Shown: positions 1 through 9,084 of the stretch, piece after piece | Layout: every line of letters starts with the position of its first letter | Position numbering within the stretch: position 1 is the stretch's first letter | Assembly (NCBI RefSeq): GCF_044793635.1 | Contig: NZ_CP084992.1 | Coordinates: 620,001-684,000 of the forward strand | Source: Virgibacillus_F necropolis_A | GTDB taxonomy: Bacteria > Bacillota > Bacilli > Bacillales > Amphibacillaceae | DNA: 64,000 nt | Direction: 5' to 3' | Program-made: the position numbers and the translations under genes | Notes under the pieces: generated by a model | Database searches by the model: none | The model's input: the letters and a program-made list of their open reading frames with translations, nothing else | What the model was told of the DNA's origin: nothing

Positions 1-222
1 ACAAATTAATTTCTTTAATTCTTCTTCTTGTGCTTGATTCAAGTAGCGATTTCCTAATTTAACACTTACAGAAACTACGGGTTCATCTTGTTTTGGTCTA
101 TTATTTGTTAACTTTTCACGCAAGTCGTTATATGCTTCATCATAGGAGCAAGAATCATCTATAAATAGAGTGAGCCCATCTCTAGTACCCTTTATTGTAA
201 TTAGTTGTTTCTTGTTGAGCAT
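1..222 (-). CDS. minC: Septum site-determining protein MinC, N-terminal part (runs off the window)
   Basis: Inhibitor of FtsZ assembly that, with MinD, keeps division away from the poles. Seventy-four codons are in frame from ATG at 222 to the window edge. The N-terminus contains ITIKGTRDGLTLFIDD and VKLGNRYL, which match the MinC N-terminal FtsZ-inhibiting domain of B. subtilis as I recall it. A GAGGTGAA ribosome site lies just upstream of the ATG. It is the next gene after mreD in the same direction (24-bp gap), as in the mreBCD-minCD operon. The C-terminal MinD-binding domain is outside the window. Confidence 0.93.
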   Translation of the reverse strand, partial: MLNKKQLITIKGTRDGLTLFIDDSCSYDEAYNDLREKLTNNRPKQDEPVVSVSVKLGNRYLNQAQEEELKKLIC

Positions 223-246
223 GATAAGTTCACCTCATTAAATTCG

Positions 247-780
247 TTAATTGCTTTTAGAAATTTGCTCATCTTGCCACTGTACCAAACGATTTTTGGT
301 AATAGGATACAATACCAGTAAAAATAATAAATTAGCTAATATTGTAGGTATAAGACGATAAATCAAATAATCCACAAGGGCCATATCCGTAAGCCCAACT
401 ACAGTAAATATAAGGAAAATGGTAAAATCAGTTAACGATATACCAAATATACCTAATAAAATCGTCACATAAAAGTTGGCATGTAATAATTTCCTGATAC
501 CATGCATGACATAAATATTAAATGCATATGCAAACATATAAACACCTAAAACTCCTGTATACACAATATCAATTAACATACCGAAGATTGCACCATATAA
601 CACGGAAAAGTATGTTTGATCGGTATCATAAAATATTGCAATATACAATAAAAAGATAAACACCCAATGTGGAATGATTAATAAATCATTCATAACAAAG
701 CTAGGTGGTAACAATTCTATTGCGACACCTTCTAGTATAACAAAGACAAAAAGAATGAGTGGGAGGTATAAACGTTTCAT
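247..780 (-). CDS. mreD: Rod shape-determining membrane protein MreD
   Basis: Integral membrane partner of MreC in the elongasome that guides lateral-wall peptidoglycan synthesis. The 177 residues are almost wholly hydrophobic, with about five or six membrane spans, the typical MreD size and layout; there are no catalytic motifs to check. The ATG at 780 overlaps the mreC stop by one base (TAATG), so the two are translationally coupled. It lies between mreC and minC, the standard order. The call rests on context plus hydropathy and on the MreD-like start MKRLYLPLILFVFVI. Confidence 0.93.
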   Translation of the reverse strand: MKRLYLPLILFVFVILEGVAIELLPPSFVMNDLLIIPHWVFIFLLYIAIFYDTDQTYFSVLYGAIFGMLIDIVYTGVLGVYMFAYAFNIYVMHGIRKLLHANFYVTILLGIFGISLTDFTIFLIFTVVGLTDMALVDYLIYRLIPTILANLLFLLVLYPITKNRLVQWQDEQISKSN

Positions 781-1661
781 TATTCCTTTTCCTCCTGAAC
801 TGCATCTGTCTTATCATTCTCCTTTAATGTCCGATCAACTACTATCACATTATTTATTTCAAACATATCTGCTGCCGGCTCAACTAGAGCTGTTTGGGTT
901 AACCCATATTGATCTGGCACAACCTCTTTAACTGTTCCAATAAATAGTCCTGCTGGGAAAACTCCACCCATCCCAGAAGAAAAGACTTTCTCTCCCTTTT
1001 TTAAATCTGCCTCCGATTCCTCTATGATTTTAAAATGCAGGGAATTCGTTTCTTTATCGTACTCTTCTATTAAACCGAAGATGTCATTTCCTTCTTTTCG
1101 AGAAATAGTAGCAGAAATGCGGTTAAACTGGTCAAAACCGGTTAACAGTTGCACAGTTGATGAGAATTGTGAAGCGGTCTGGATTTTACCTACCATCCCG
1201 TCAGCAGTAATTACTGCCATATTCGACCTAACACCATCTTGCAATCCTTTATTAATCGTAATTTGCTCTACCCAACGCTCTGGAGTTCGCGACATAACTG
1301 TAGCTTGTATTGGATTAAAATCTCGAATGGAGTTGGTTTTATCCAATGTCTTTCTCAATTCTTTATTATCTTCTTTTATTTCTTGAACCTCATAAATCAA
1401 ACTTTTATATTGTGAAAGTTTTTCTTTAAGTATTTGGTTTTCTTTATACGTATCCTTCAAATCATCGATATTAGTGAATATATCCGTTATAAATTTAACC
1501 GGTGTATGTACAACACTTTGTGCCCATCCAACTGTGTCTTTGATAAACTGTTCGGGAGTAGTCAATTGATCTCTTTCCTTTAAAGAGAATCCAATCAATA
1601 CAACCAAAATTATGATTCCAATTAAAATTATAAACAAGCGCTTTTTACGAAAAAACGGCAT
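780..1661 (-). CDS. mreC: Rod shape-determining protein MreC
   Basis: Membrane-anchored extracytoplasmic scaffold linking MreB filaments to the wall-synthesis enzymes. It has 293 residues: a short basic N-terminus (FFRKKR), one membrane span at about 9-26, a coiled coil at about 65-105 (ENQILKEKLSQYKSLIYEVQE region), then the double beta-barrel domain with AGLFIGTVKEV, typical of MreC. ATG at 1661 follows an AGGTG ribosome site. It is 15 bp downstream of mreB and overlaps mreD by one base, so the three genes form one operon. Confidence 0.96.
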   Translation of the reverse strand: MPFFRKKRLFIILIGIIILVVLIGFSLKERDQLTTPEQFIKDTVGWAQSVVHTPVKFITDIFTNIDDLKDTYKENQILKEKLSQYKSLIYEVQEIKEDNKELRKTLDKTNSIRDFNPIQATVMSRTPERWVEQITINKGLQDGVRSNMAVITADGMVGKIQTASQFSSTVQLLTGFDQFNRISATISRKEGNDIFGLIEEYDKETNSLHFKIIEESEADLKKGEKVFSSGMGGVFPAGLFIGTVKEVVPDQYGLTQTALVEPAADMFEINNVIVVDRTLKENDKTDAVQEEKE

Positions 1662-1676
1662 AACTACACCTACTTC

Positions 1677-2717
1677 TTAATCAACGGTTGGACGAGAAGA
1701 TACATTCGGATGGGAACGAAAGTGTTGAATGTATTCTAAAGATTTACCTGTACCAATAGCAACGCTGTCTAATGGATCATCCGTTACAAAAACAGGCATT
1801 TTTGTCTCATCACTAATAACATTATCTAAATTTTTTAAAAGAGCACCACCGCCAGATAGTACAATTCCACGGTCCATTATGTCCGCTGCTAGCTCTGGTG
1901 GTGTTTTTTCCAGCGTATCCTTCACAGATTCAACAATAGCATCCACTATATCTTTTAACGAATCTGCAATTTCTTTGGTTGAAATCGTTATGGTTTTTGG
2001 TAATCCTGTTAATAAATCGCGACCACGGATATCCATTTCCACATCTTCGACAACTTCTCCCGCAGTGCCTAGATCCATTTTTATAGATTCAGCTGATCTT
2101 TCACCAATCATTAAGCTATAGCTCTTTTTTATATGGGAAATAATAGCTTCATCCATTTTGTCCCCCGCTATACGAATAGATTCGCTAGTAACAACCCCAC
2201 CGAGTGATATTACTGCAACTTCGGTTGTTCCGCCACCAATATCTACAATCATACTACCCGTAGGTTCCCAGACCGGAAGTCCGGCACCTATTGCTGCAGC
2301 AAATGGTTCTGCAATTGGGAAAGCATCCTTCGCTCCCGCTTGTTTAGTTGCATCAATTACCGCTCGCTCTTCCACCATTGTAATACCAGAGGGAACACAT
2401 ATCATGACATTTGGTTTTTTAGCAAAAAATGATCGATTTTTCATAGCCTTTTTAATATAGTATTTCATCATTATAGCTGTTGTCTCATAATCAGCAATAA
2501 CCCCGTCCTTCATTGGGCGAATAACAGATATATTACCTGGAGTTCTACCAATCATATTCCGAGCAGAACTACCCACAGCTTCTACCTGACCCGTTTCAAT
2601 ATCTTTAGCGACAACTGATGGCTCACGCACGACCACACCTTTACCTTTTACAAAAACAAGGCTATTAGCTGTCCCCAAATCTATCCCTAAATCTTGTGAA
2701 AAATTAAATATCCCCAA
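1677..2717 (-). CDS. mreB: Actin-like cell-shape protein MreB
   Basis: Bacterial actin homologue whose membrane-bound filaments orient lateral-wall synthesis. The 346 residues show the actin fold signatures: phosphate 1 DLGIDLGTANSLVF near residue 10, phosphate 2 MIVDIGGGTTEVAVISLGG near 157, and the adenosine motif GIVLSGGGALL near 287. The start is TTG at 2717, seven bases after AGGAAG; the predicted N-terminus GIFNFSQDLGIDLG fits the family. It is the first gene of the mre-min operon here, with a candidate sigma-A promoter just upstream. Confidence 0.97.
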   Translation of the reverse strand: MGIFNFSQDLGIDLGTANSLVFVKGKGVVVREPSVVAKDIETGQVEAVGSSARNMIGRTPGNISVIRPMKDGVIADYETTAIMMKYYIKKAMKNRSFFAKKPNVMICVPSGITMVEERAVIDATKQAGAKDAFPIAEPFAAAIGAGLPVWEPTGSMIVDIGGGTTEVAVISLGGVVTSESIRIAGDKMDEAIISHIKKSYSLMIGERSAESIKMDLGTAGEVVEDVEMDIRGRDLLTGLPKTITISTKEIADSLKDIVDAIVESVKDTLEKTPPELAADIMDRGIVLSGGGALLKNLDNVISDETKMPVFVTDDPLDSVAIGTGKSLEYIQHFRSHPNVSSRPTVD

Positions 2718-2758
2718 AAAAGATCTTCCTTTCCAACTCTCTCTATTCGTCTCTGTCT

Positions 2759-2787
2759 ATTATATGTAGTTTTACTATATCGATTAA
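2759..2787 (-). promoter_or_regulatory. Candidate sigma-A promoter of the mreBCD-min operon
   Basis: On the minus strand a perfect TATAAT (2759-2764) lies 17 bp from a weak -35 TTAATC (2782-2787), about 42 bp upstream of the mreB TTG start. The -10 match is exact and the spacing ideal; the -35 match is poor, so the call is moderate. Confidence 0.45.
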
Positions 2788-2950
2788 AATTAGTTTATGC
2801 AACGTGAAACCAGTATAAAACTATGTATTTCAGTTCATAAAATGAAACCTTATTCAGGGCCCCACTGAGAGTTAGTTGAACCACCTAGATTATACAGGCA
2901 GTAAAACTGCGATAAATGTAAATTCCACATCTTGATTCATAATCTTAATA

Positions 2951-2985
2951 AGCGCCAATTTCAATAGCAATTGAAAAATGGCGCT
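2951..2985 (-). terminator. Stem-loop downstream of radC
   Basis: AGCGCCA (2951-2957) pairs with TGGCGCT (2979-2985), with more AT pairing inside the loop, 50 bp past the radC stop. The T-richer tract lies on the plus-strand side, so it is not a perfect intrinsic terminator in the radC direction. Together with the mreB promoter it accounts for most of the 318-bp gap at 2718-3035; nothing else is visible there. Confidence 0.45.
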
Positions 2986-3035
2986 GTTTTGTTTGTCCTT
3001 ATAATTATACGAAAAAATTATAAAAATAGATAGTG

Positions 3036-3725
3036 TTATAAGTAGCCTTTTTCTTTTAGTGAAACAAATTTTCGATCACCAATAATTAAATGGTCAAGAA
3101 GTTCGATTCCAATCATTTTACCTGATTCAACTAATCGGCGGGTTACATGTATATCTTCTTGGGAAGGGGTAGGATCCCCAGATGGATGGTTATGTGCACA
3201 AATAATAGATGCAGCGGAACGCTTAACAGCCTCACGATATACCTCTCTTGGGTGAACAATTGATGCATTCAGGCTTCCAATAAATATAGTTTGGTTATGA
3301 ATAATTTGATTCTTGGTATTAAGAAATAAAACGACAAAGTGTTCCTGATGTAAATTACGCATTTCTTCCATGACATAATCCGCACCGTCTTCCGGAGAGC
3401 GAATCACGTATCTTTCATTCGGCTTATATTGGTTCATGCGTTTACCAATTTCAATTGCCGAAAGTATTAATACACCTTTCGCTTCACCAATTCCTTTTAT
3501 CGCCATCAGCTCTTCAATAGTCGCATCTTTTAATAATTTCAGCCCTTCGAAATGCATTAGAATTCGCTGGGATAAAGTCATAACCGACTCTTCTTTTGTT
3601 CCCGTACCAAGTAGTATTGCTAATAGCTCTTGATTTGATAAATGACCAGATCCCAGTTTTAACAATCTTTCCCTTGGTCGATCCTCTTTCGGTACATCTT
3701 TGATCATTATGGATGGTATAGTCAT
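3036..3725 (-). CDS. radC: RadC family protein (JAMM/MPN+ domain)
   Basis: RadC/YsxA homologue, 229 residues. An N-terminal helix-hairpin-helix-like part (EELMAIKGIGEAKGVLILSAIE) precedes a JAMM metalloprotease-like domain with the zinc motif HNHPSGDPTPSQED and the C-terminal VSLKEKGYL typical of the family. The biological role of RadC proteins is unsettled. I chose ATG at 3725 because AAAGGAGG sits seven bases upstream; a longer reading to 3782 adds 19 residues without family match. In B. subtilis maf normally separates spoIIB and radC; here it is missing. Confidence 0.94.
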   Translation of the reverse strand: MTIPSIMIKDVPKEDRPRERLLKLGSGHLSNQELLAILLGTGTKEESVMTLSQRILMHFEGLKLLKDATIEELMAIKGIGEAKGVLILSAIEIGKRMNQYKPNERYVIRSPEDGADYVMEEMRNLHQEHFVVLFLNTKNQIIHNQTIFIGSLNASIVHPREVYREAVKRSAASIICAHNHPSGDPTPSQEDIHVTRRLVESGKMIGIELLDHLIIGDRKFVSLKEKGYL

Positions 3726-3922
3726 TATTTTTCCTCCTTTGATAGATGAAAATATCATAGCGAGGAATGACTGTTTCAACAAATGAATAAAATTCCATTT
3801 TATAGTGATAATTTAACTTAAAAATTCACTTTTCACCATAGGGAAAAAGACAATTTACAAGGTAAATTAGGAAACAAAATGGAAAAGTACATCATTGACG
3901 TTAATCATGCAATCCATTATCT

Positions 3923-4840
3923 TTATTTCAATACAAAATTTTCATATTGATTCCAAAGGTTTAATAAAATAATTGGTGCTGAGCTTTCACTAGCTTTATC
4001 AATATTGGTCTTAAGGCTTTGTACATTCTCATAAAATTGTGTCGTATTTTTTCCATTGTCAGGATACGACTCTATCCATTTATTCCAATCTTTAGAGGAG
4101 AATGTCTGATTCTTTGATACATCCTTCAAGGAAGCATTCCAAAGTGTATGAAAGTCCTGAATCCAATTATACTCAGCTTCTGTTAACTCTATCTCTACTT
4201 CGTTAGTCGCCCACTTTTTCGCGAATGTATCCAGGTTCAATTCCTTAAACGTTGCTTTTTGGCTATCTGTTTGATCTTTTGTTTCAGCTAGATTAGCAAA
4301 AAGATAATATTGGGTATCACGTTTCCATACCATCGTCGGAAATCCAGCCTTCTTAAATTTGTCCTGCACAACTGTTACATTTGACTCATCATTAAAAAGA
4401 CCAGCCTGAAGTACAAATGCCTGAATACTTTTTAATGTGTAAGTTGAAAGATCAGAGGCTGCAGCCCCACTATTACTGGTGTTTGACGTATCAGTTTGTA
4501 AATTCACTTTACCATTAACAGCATTTGCATCTATATTCGTGAACATATTTAACATAAAGATGCCCAAACCTACACCTAGTAAAATCGCTGAAATGGCTGC
4601 AACAAATATGTGTTTATATATTTTGGTGTTTTTTCTTTTGCTATTTTTTAAAGGTACTTCTTCATCAAACGTATTTTGTCTAATATATGTGGGGACTGGC
4701 TCAATCTCTTTATTATCTTCTCGAGCGGCTGCTTGTTCAGTGTTTATATGAGGATGTTGACTATTTTGATCAGAATTCTTGTTTTTGGAAATCCTTGTTT
4801 TTTTACCGTCCATCCAAACTATTATAGTTTTTCTATTCAC
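3923..4840 (-). CDS. spoIIB: Stage II sporulation protein SpoIIB-like
   Basis: SpoIIB acts at the sporulation septum, helping septal wall thinning at engulfment. The 305 residues show the SpoIIB layout: a charged cytoplasmic N-terminus (1-88), one membrane span at about 90-112 (FVAAISAILLGVGLGIFML), a low-complexity linker, and a SPOR-like domain at about 150-215 (YTLKSIQAFVLQAGLF). GTG at 4840 is five bases after GAGGGG. Its place upstream of radC matches spoIIB in B. subtilis. Sequence identity is low, so the assignment leans on layout and position. Confidence 0.8.
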   Translation of the reverse strand: MNRKTIIVWMDGKKTRISKNKNSDQNSQHPHINTEQAAAREDNKEIEPVPTYIRQNTFDEEVPLKNSKRKNTKIYKHIFVAAISAILLGVGLGIFMLNMFTNIDANAVNGKVNLQTDTSNTSNSGAAASDLSTYTLKSIQAFVLQAGLFNDESNVTVVQDKFKKAGFPTMVWKRDTQYYLFANLAETKDQTDSQKATFKELNLDTFAKKWATNEVEIELTEAEYNWIQDFHTLWNASLKDVSKNQTFSSKDWNKWIESYPDNGKNTTQFYENVQSLKTNIDKASESSAPIILLNLWNQYENFVLK

Positions 4841-4989
4841 TTTTTCCCCTCACTTTCCCAAGTTTTCTATACTCTATCATATGAAACTTGAAAAGTAAGA
4901 CGAGTTTTGTCAGTGCCTATTAAAAACTATTCAACAAAAATCGCGAAAAAAATATATACAAGATTAGGTTATTTATGTACTAAAAAAAC

Positions 4990-6714
4990 TTAGTTAGGTT
5001 GTAATTCCTGATAAATTGCTACTTTATTTCTACCACGTTGTTTTGCGCCAAGGTACATTGCCCGGTCAGCATGTCGAACCAGCTCATTTGGTGATTCACA
5101 ATGATCTGGGTAAGCAGCAACACCAATGCTTGCTGTGATAGAAACATTCTCAACATCGTCATGAGGTAAAATATGTTTCTTAACAGGAAATGGGCTATCT
5201 GCAATCAAGGCGCGAATTGATTCTGCCATATCATGTGCTAACGCTAAGTCGACATGTGGAAGTGATACCACAAATTCCTCTCCACCATATCTTGCGACCA
5301 AGCCCTTTTCACCAATGAATTCCGTTAAACGATCTGCAAACTGACATAAAATTTCATTACCAGCTTCATGTCCATAGGAGTCATTTACCTGTTTAAAGTG
5401 ATCTAAATCTAATAAAATTAACGAATACGCACTATTTCCCGATATAGTTGAACCATACTCTTCTACAACGTTGTTGAAATATCGATAATTATATAGTTTA
5501 GTAAGTCCATCTTTTTCACTATTCGCCTTTGTAATCTCATAGTTTTTAGCATTTTCAATCGCTACACCAAAATAGTTCGTTAATATATCTAGAATTCGAT
5601 TATGAACTTTTCCAAACGCCTTCTTTTCTTTAGATATTATTGTTACAACACCAATAATTCCATTATTATATTCTACTGGAAGTGATATAACACTTTCCAT
5701 ATCGGCGGGAATCTTTGAGTTAGTTATTGTTTCCCATTCCTTAGAATTATTATATACAATTGGCTTCTTGTTAGCCCAAACCTTTCCACTAAATGCTTCA
5801 TCTTTTGTTAATTGTTCATGCATTGGTATTATTTTGTTTTTTATATCATAAAATCTTACTAATTCAAGATGGTCGTCAGCAACCATATATATATACGCAC
5901 AATCCAACGGGATAAGGCGACCTAGTTTATTAATGAAAACATCATATACTTGATTGACTTCCATTCGTTTCGTTAGCTGATGTCCTATTTCACCTGTTTG
6001 CCCCAAATATCGATTAATCTCCTGATAGGAATATAAAAGTTTAAGAATAATAGAAATCACTACAAATGGAATTCCCATATAAAAGATCGCAATTCTTCCA
6101 ATTTCCGTATATAAAACAAATAATACAAAACCTACGGGCAGTACAATTAGCGAAGATTGTATATCCCATAGAAATCCTTTATCAAACAATTTAACCTTCT
6201 GTTGATAGAAAATCCGGTGGTTCATCTTTATAAACAATTGATTGACAACACAAATAGTTAGAGCATATCCAAATATGGCTATAATATCTTGTAGACTGGT
6301 AAAATCTATTGCTCCATGGTCTCCACCTAATAACCAAAAAACGAGAGCTCCAACTAAGGACACCGCGGAGAACATAATCAAATTCAACGGATATCGATAA
6401 TATTCTTTTTTACCCACCCCTACTCTAGCTAAAACTAATAGAATAGCAAATTGCGTTAGAATCATTTCAACAAAAAGACCAAAAGATAGGAATACAGCTA
6501 TACTTATACCATTCACGAAGAAAACAGGTGCATTATTGATGATTAAGGGAAAAGAAGCAACAACGCACATAAAAGCTCCAAATAATAGAATATCAATCAC
6601 ATGACCGTGGATATTTATATAGGTATAATTGTATGTAGCTAGAAGGCTAAGTGGCCAAAAAATCACCCAAGTAACCAATAATAAATTTATTCTATTTTCT
6701 GATATCATGTGCAA
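4990..6714 (-). CDS. Membrane diguanylate cyclase with GAF and GGDEF domains
   Basis: Predicted to make cyclic di-GMP from two GTP. The 574 residues comprise a hydrophobic N-terminus with about six spans (1-230), a GAF-like sensor (about 240-395, SVISLPVEYNNGIIGVVTII) and a C-terminal GGDEF domain (about 405-570). The active site reads GGEEF near 478-482, with the upstream DLDHFKQVNDSYGH motif intact, so it should be active. The inhibitory RxxD site, expected a few residues before GGEEF, is replaced by GEKG, so product feedback inhibition at the classical site is unlikely. The start is TTG 6714 (AGGAGG six bases away) or ATG 6708. It occupies the region where comC lies in B. subtilis. Confidence 0.9.
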   Translation of the reverse strand: MHMISENRINLLLVTWVIFWPLSLLATYNYTYINIHGHVIDILLFGAFMCVVASFPLIINNAPVFFVNGISIAVFLSFGLFVEMILTQFAILLVLARVGVGKKEYYRYPLNLIMFSAVSLVGALVFWLLGGDHGAIDFTSLQDIIAIFGYALTICVVNQLFIKMNHRIFYQQKVKLFDKGFLWDIQSSLIVLPVGFVLFVLYTEIGRIAIFYMGIPFVVISIILKLLYSYQEINRYLGQTGEIGHQLTKRMEVNQVYDVFINKLGRLIPLDCAYIYMVADDHLELVRFYDIKNKIIPMHEQLTKDEAFSGKVWANKKPIVYNNSKEWETITNSKIPADMESVISLPVEYNNGIIGVVTIISKEKKAFGKVHNRILDILTNYFGVAIENAKNYEITKANSEKDGLTKLYNYRYFNNVVEEYGSTISGNSAYSLILLDLDHFKQVNDSYGHEAGNEILCQFADRLTEFIGEKGLVARYGGEEFVVSLPHVDLALAHDMAESIRALIADSPFPVKKHILPHDDVENVSITASIGVAAYPDHCESPNELVRHADRAMYLGAKQRGRNKVAIYQELQPN

Positions 6715-6805
6715 TGCGCCCCTCCTTTCTACTGATAATCATTTAAATTAAAACTTTGTACCTATTTATTAGAAACTTTCAGATAATATCAACATACCAT
6801 AAGCC

Positions 6806-8080
6806 CTATAATTTAGCTATATAATTTTTAACTTTTGATATAAAATCTAAAGAACCTGTTACGAAAAAATCAGTGTCCTGTTTTGACGAATATAAGGTTG
6901 TATCAATTACCTCTTTCCAATTTTCCGCCAAAACGGTATTTCTATGATTTACATATTTAGCTAGTTCCACCAGGGTCGCTGCCCGCGGATGGTCGAATGT
7001 TGTTAAAGTGATCGTTTCAAATTTTTCCTGGAGTAGTTTTAACATCACTGGTATATCCTTATCTTTAAAAGCAGCAAAGATAATATGTTTTTTCTGCGCA
7101 TGATCTACAGTTTTTACAGCATCTATAAATGCCTGAATACCGGCTTCATTGTGCGCTCCATCTACGATAATTTGGGGTTTTCGATGAATAATTTCAAATC
7201 GACCCGGAACTTGTGTGTTCTCCACACCATTTACAGCTAAATCAAGGTCAATAGAAGTTCCTAATTCAGTCAATTTAACTATTGCCATAATAGCAAGTGC
7301 TGCGTTGATTTGTTGATGTTTTCCCAGCATTTGAAGAGAAACATCCAATTTATTATATAATCGGTTCTTCCAACAAAAATGTGTATCATGACATTCAAAA
7401 ATTTGGAATTCTTGTCCAAATCGTGATAAATTTACTTTATTCGTTGCTGCTTCTTGCTCAATCACTTGCATCGCTTCATTTGACATTGGCCCAATAATGG
7501 CTGGTGTCTTATACTTCATAATTCCAGCCTTGTGGGAAGCAATTTTCTGAACCGAATCTCCTAAAAATGTCATATGGTCACGGCTGACATTTGTTATAAT
7601 AGATAGCATGGGTACAAAACAATTTGTTGTATCCTCTCTACCACCCATACCAGTTTCGATTAACGCAAAATCGACAGAATCTGCAAAGTATAGAAAAGCA
7701 AGAACTGTTATAATCTCGAATTCAGTAGGATGTTCGTTTTTTTCATCCAGTTTAGCTATCACCGGATACATAACATTCAACAACCTTACAAAAGTTTCTT
7801 TTTGAATCGGCTGTTCATTGATAAATATGTGGCCCGTGAGACCGCTTGAACTAGGAGAAACAAATACACCTACCTTGTAGTTATTCTGGATTAGTGCGTT
7901 TTTTATGTATTGAATAGTGGAACCCTTTCCATTTGTCCCAGCTACATGAATGCCTTGGGTTTTCCTTTCGGGATTATCTAATAACTGGAGTAGCGTCTTA
8001 ATTCGATCTAAACCAGGTTTTATTCCGAATGCCTTCCGTTCATTAAAATACGTTTCTACTTCCATAAAATTGTTAAACAT
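6806..8080 (-). CDS. folC: Folylpolyglutamate/dihydrofolate synthase FolC
   Basis: Adds glutamate to folates, and in many bacteria also to dihydropteroate, using ATP. It has a Mur-ligase fold: P-loop GIHVAGTNGKGSTIQYIKN, the family motif ETGMGGREDTTN, and the C-terminal VDGAHNEAG with FVTGSLDFI. I place the start at ATG 8080, giving 424 residues aligned with B. subtilis FolC; the reading frame stays open to 8200, but that extension is hydrophobic and unmatched. The ribosome site is weak. It is divergently transcribed from the ATP-grasp pair, with a 91-bp gap. Confidence 0.94.
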   Translation of the reverse strand: MFNNFMEVETYFNERKAFGIKPGLDRIKTLLQLLDNPERKTQGIHVAGTNGKGSTIQYIKNALIQNNYKVGVFVSPSSSGLTGHIFINEQPIQKETFVRLLNVMYPVIAKLDEKNEHPTEFEIITVLAFLYFADSVDFALIETGMGGREDTTNCFVPMLSIITNVSRDHMTFLGDSVQKIASHKAGIMKYKTPAIIGPMSNEAMQVIEQEAATNKVNLSRFGQEFQIFECHDTHFCWKNRLYNKLDVSLQMLGKHQQINAALAIMAIVKLTELGTSIDLDLAVNGVENTQVPGRFEIIHRKPQIIVDGAHNEAGIQAFIDAVKTVDHAQKKHIIFAAFKDKDIPVMLKLLQEKFETITLTTFDHPRAATLVELAKYVNHRNTVLAENWKEVIDTTLYSSKQDTDFFVTGSLDFISKVKNYIAKL

Positions 8081-8171
8081 AACTTCATCACATACTTTCA
8101 GAGAAATAATAACTAACGAATGTAAAATTAGTATAGCATTGACATACAAGAATGAGAAAGGAACGAATAAA

Positions 8172-9068
8172 TTGGAAATAAACGGTTGGATCATATACAA
8201 CGGGTACTTACAAGGAAATAAATTCTTAGATTTTGCCGAATGGTTAAAGACTGCAGCTAGTCAAAAAGGTATTACTACAACAATATGGAAAAATAACGAA
8301 CTTTTACCATATTTAACTAGCCATCATACAGGATTAATTTTTAATGATGGTCATCAAATACCTGACTTTGTAATTTTCACAGACAAAGATATTTATCTTG
8401 CTACGCAGCTAGAACAAATGGGAATACGTGTTTATAACTGTTCTGACGCCATTCGAATTAGTGATGATAAAATTTTAACCTATCAAGCTTTATCAGCAGA
8501 TAATCTACCAATACCGAAAACAATTATTGCCCCCAAAATTTTTACAAATGACATTGAAATAGATCATGATGTCTGTCAAGGGGCTATAAATACATTAGGT
8601 CTACCAATGATATTAAAAGAAGCATTCGGATCCTTTGGTGAACAGGTTTATTTAGTTCATACCATAGATGAATTAGAGCAAAAGGTCTCATCATTACAGG
8701 GAAAGGCCTTTATTTTTCAGGAATTCATCGATTCCAGCTATGGAAAGGATATGCGTTTACATGTTGTTGGGGATAAAGTAGTTGCTGCGATGATACGGAC
8801 TGCTCCAGATGATTTTCGTGCAAATGTAACTGCAGGAGGAACTACACAAGCCTATCAACCATCTGAAAAAGAAATGGAAATGGCTGTTGCGGCAACAAAG
8901 GCTATTGGTGCTGACTTCGCTGGAGTCGATTTGCTCTTCGGAATAGATGGCAACCCTATTATTTGTGAAATAAATTCCAATGCACATATTCGAAATATGT
9001 ATGATTGTACAGGCATAAATGTTGCTGATTATATCATTGATTATATCCTTAATATACAAAAAACATAA
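8172..9068 (+). CDS. RimK-like ATP-grasp ligase, copy 1
   Basis: ATP-grasp enzyme of the RimK/alpha-L-amino-acid ligase type, 298 residues. It begins with a pre-ATP-grasp region (GWIIYNGYLQGNKFLDFAEWL) and carries an ATP-binding half with MILKEAFGSFGEQVYLV and FIFQEFID. The catalytic half has KDMRLHVVGDKVVAAMIR, DDFRANVTAGG and the metal motif ICEINSNAH. TTG at 8172 follows GAAAGGA at suitable spacing; the open frame further upstream overlaps folC antisense and is rejected. It is followed 16 bp later by a paralogue in the same direction. Substrate unknown; formation of an amide or peptide-like bond by an acyl-phosphate route is inferred from the family. Confidence 0.88.
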   Translation: MEINGWIIYNGYLQGNKFLDFAEWLKTAASQKGITTTIWKNNELLPYLTSHHTGLIFNDGHQIPDFVIFTDKDIYLATQLEQMGIRVYNCSDAIRISDDKILTYQALSADNLPIPKTIIAPKIFTNDIEIDHDVCQGAINTLGLPMILKEAFGSFGEQVYLVHTIDELEQKVSSLQGKAFIFQEFIDSSYGKDMRLHVVGDKVVAAMIRTAPDDFRANVTAGGTTQAYQPSEKEMEMAVAATKAIGADFAGVDLLFGIDGNPIICEINSNAHIRNMYDCTGINVADYIIDYILNIQKT

Positions 9069-9084
9069 AAACAGGGTGATTCTA

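Noticed and set aside
8139..8144. TTGACA in the folC/ATP-grasp gap as a -35 box
   Set aside because: No -10 is found at 16-18 bp before the TTG start on the plus strand, so it is not called a promoter.
7950..8171. Upstream extension of ATP-grasp copy 1
   Set aside because: It overlaps the 5' part of folC on the other strand and has no family match; GAAAGGA before TTG 8172 fits better.
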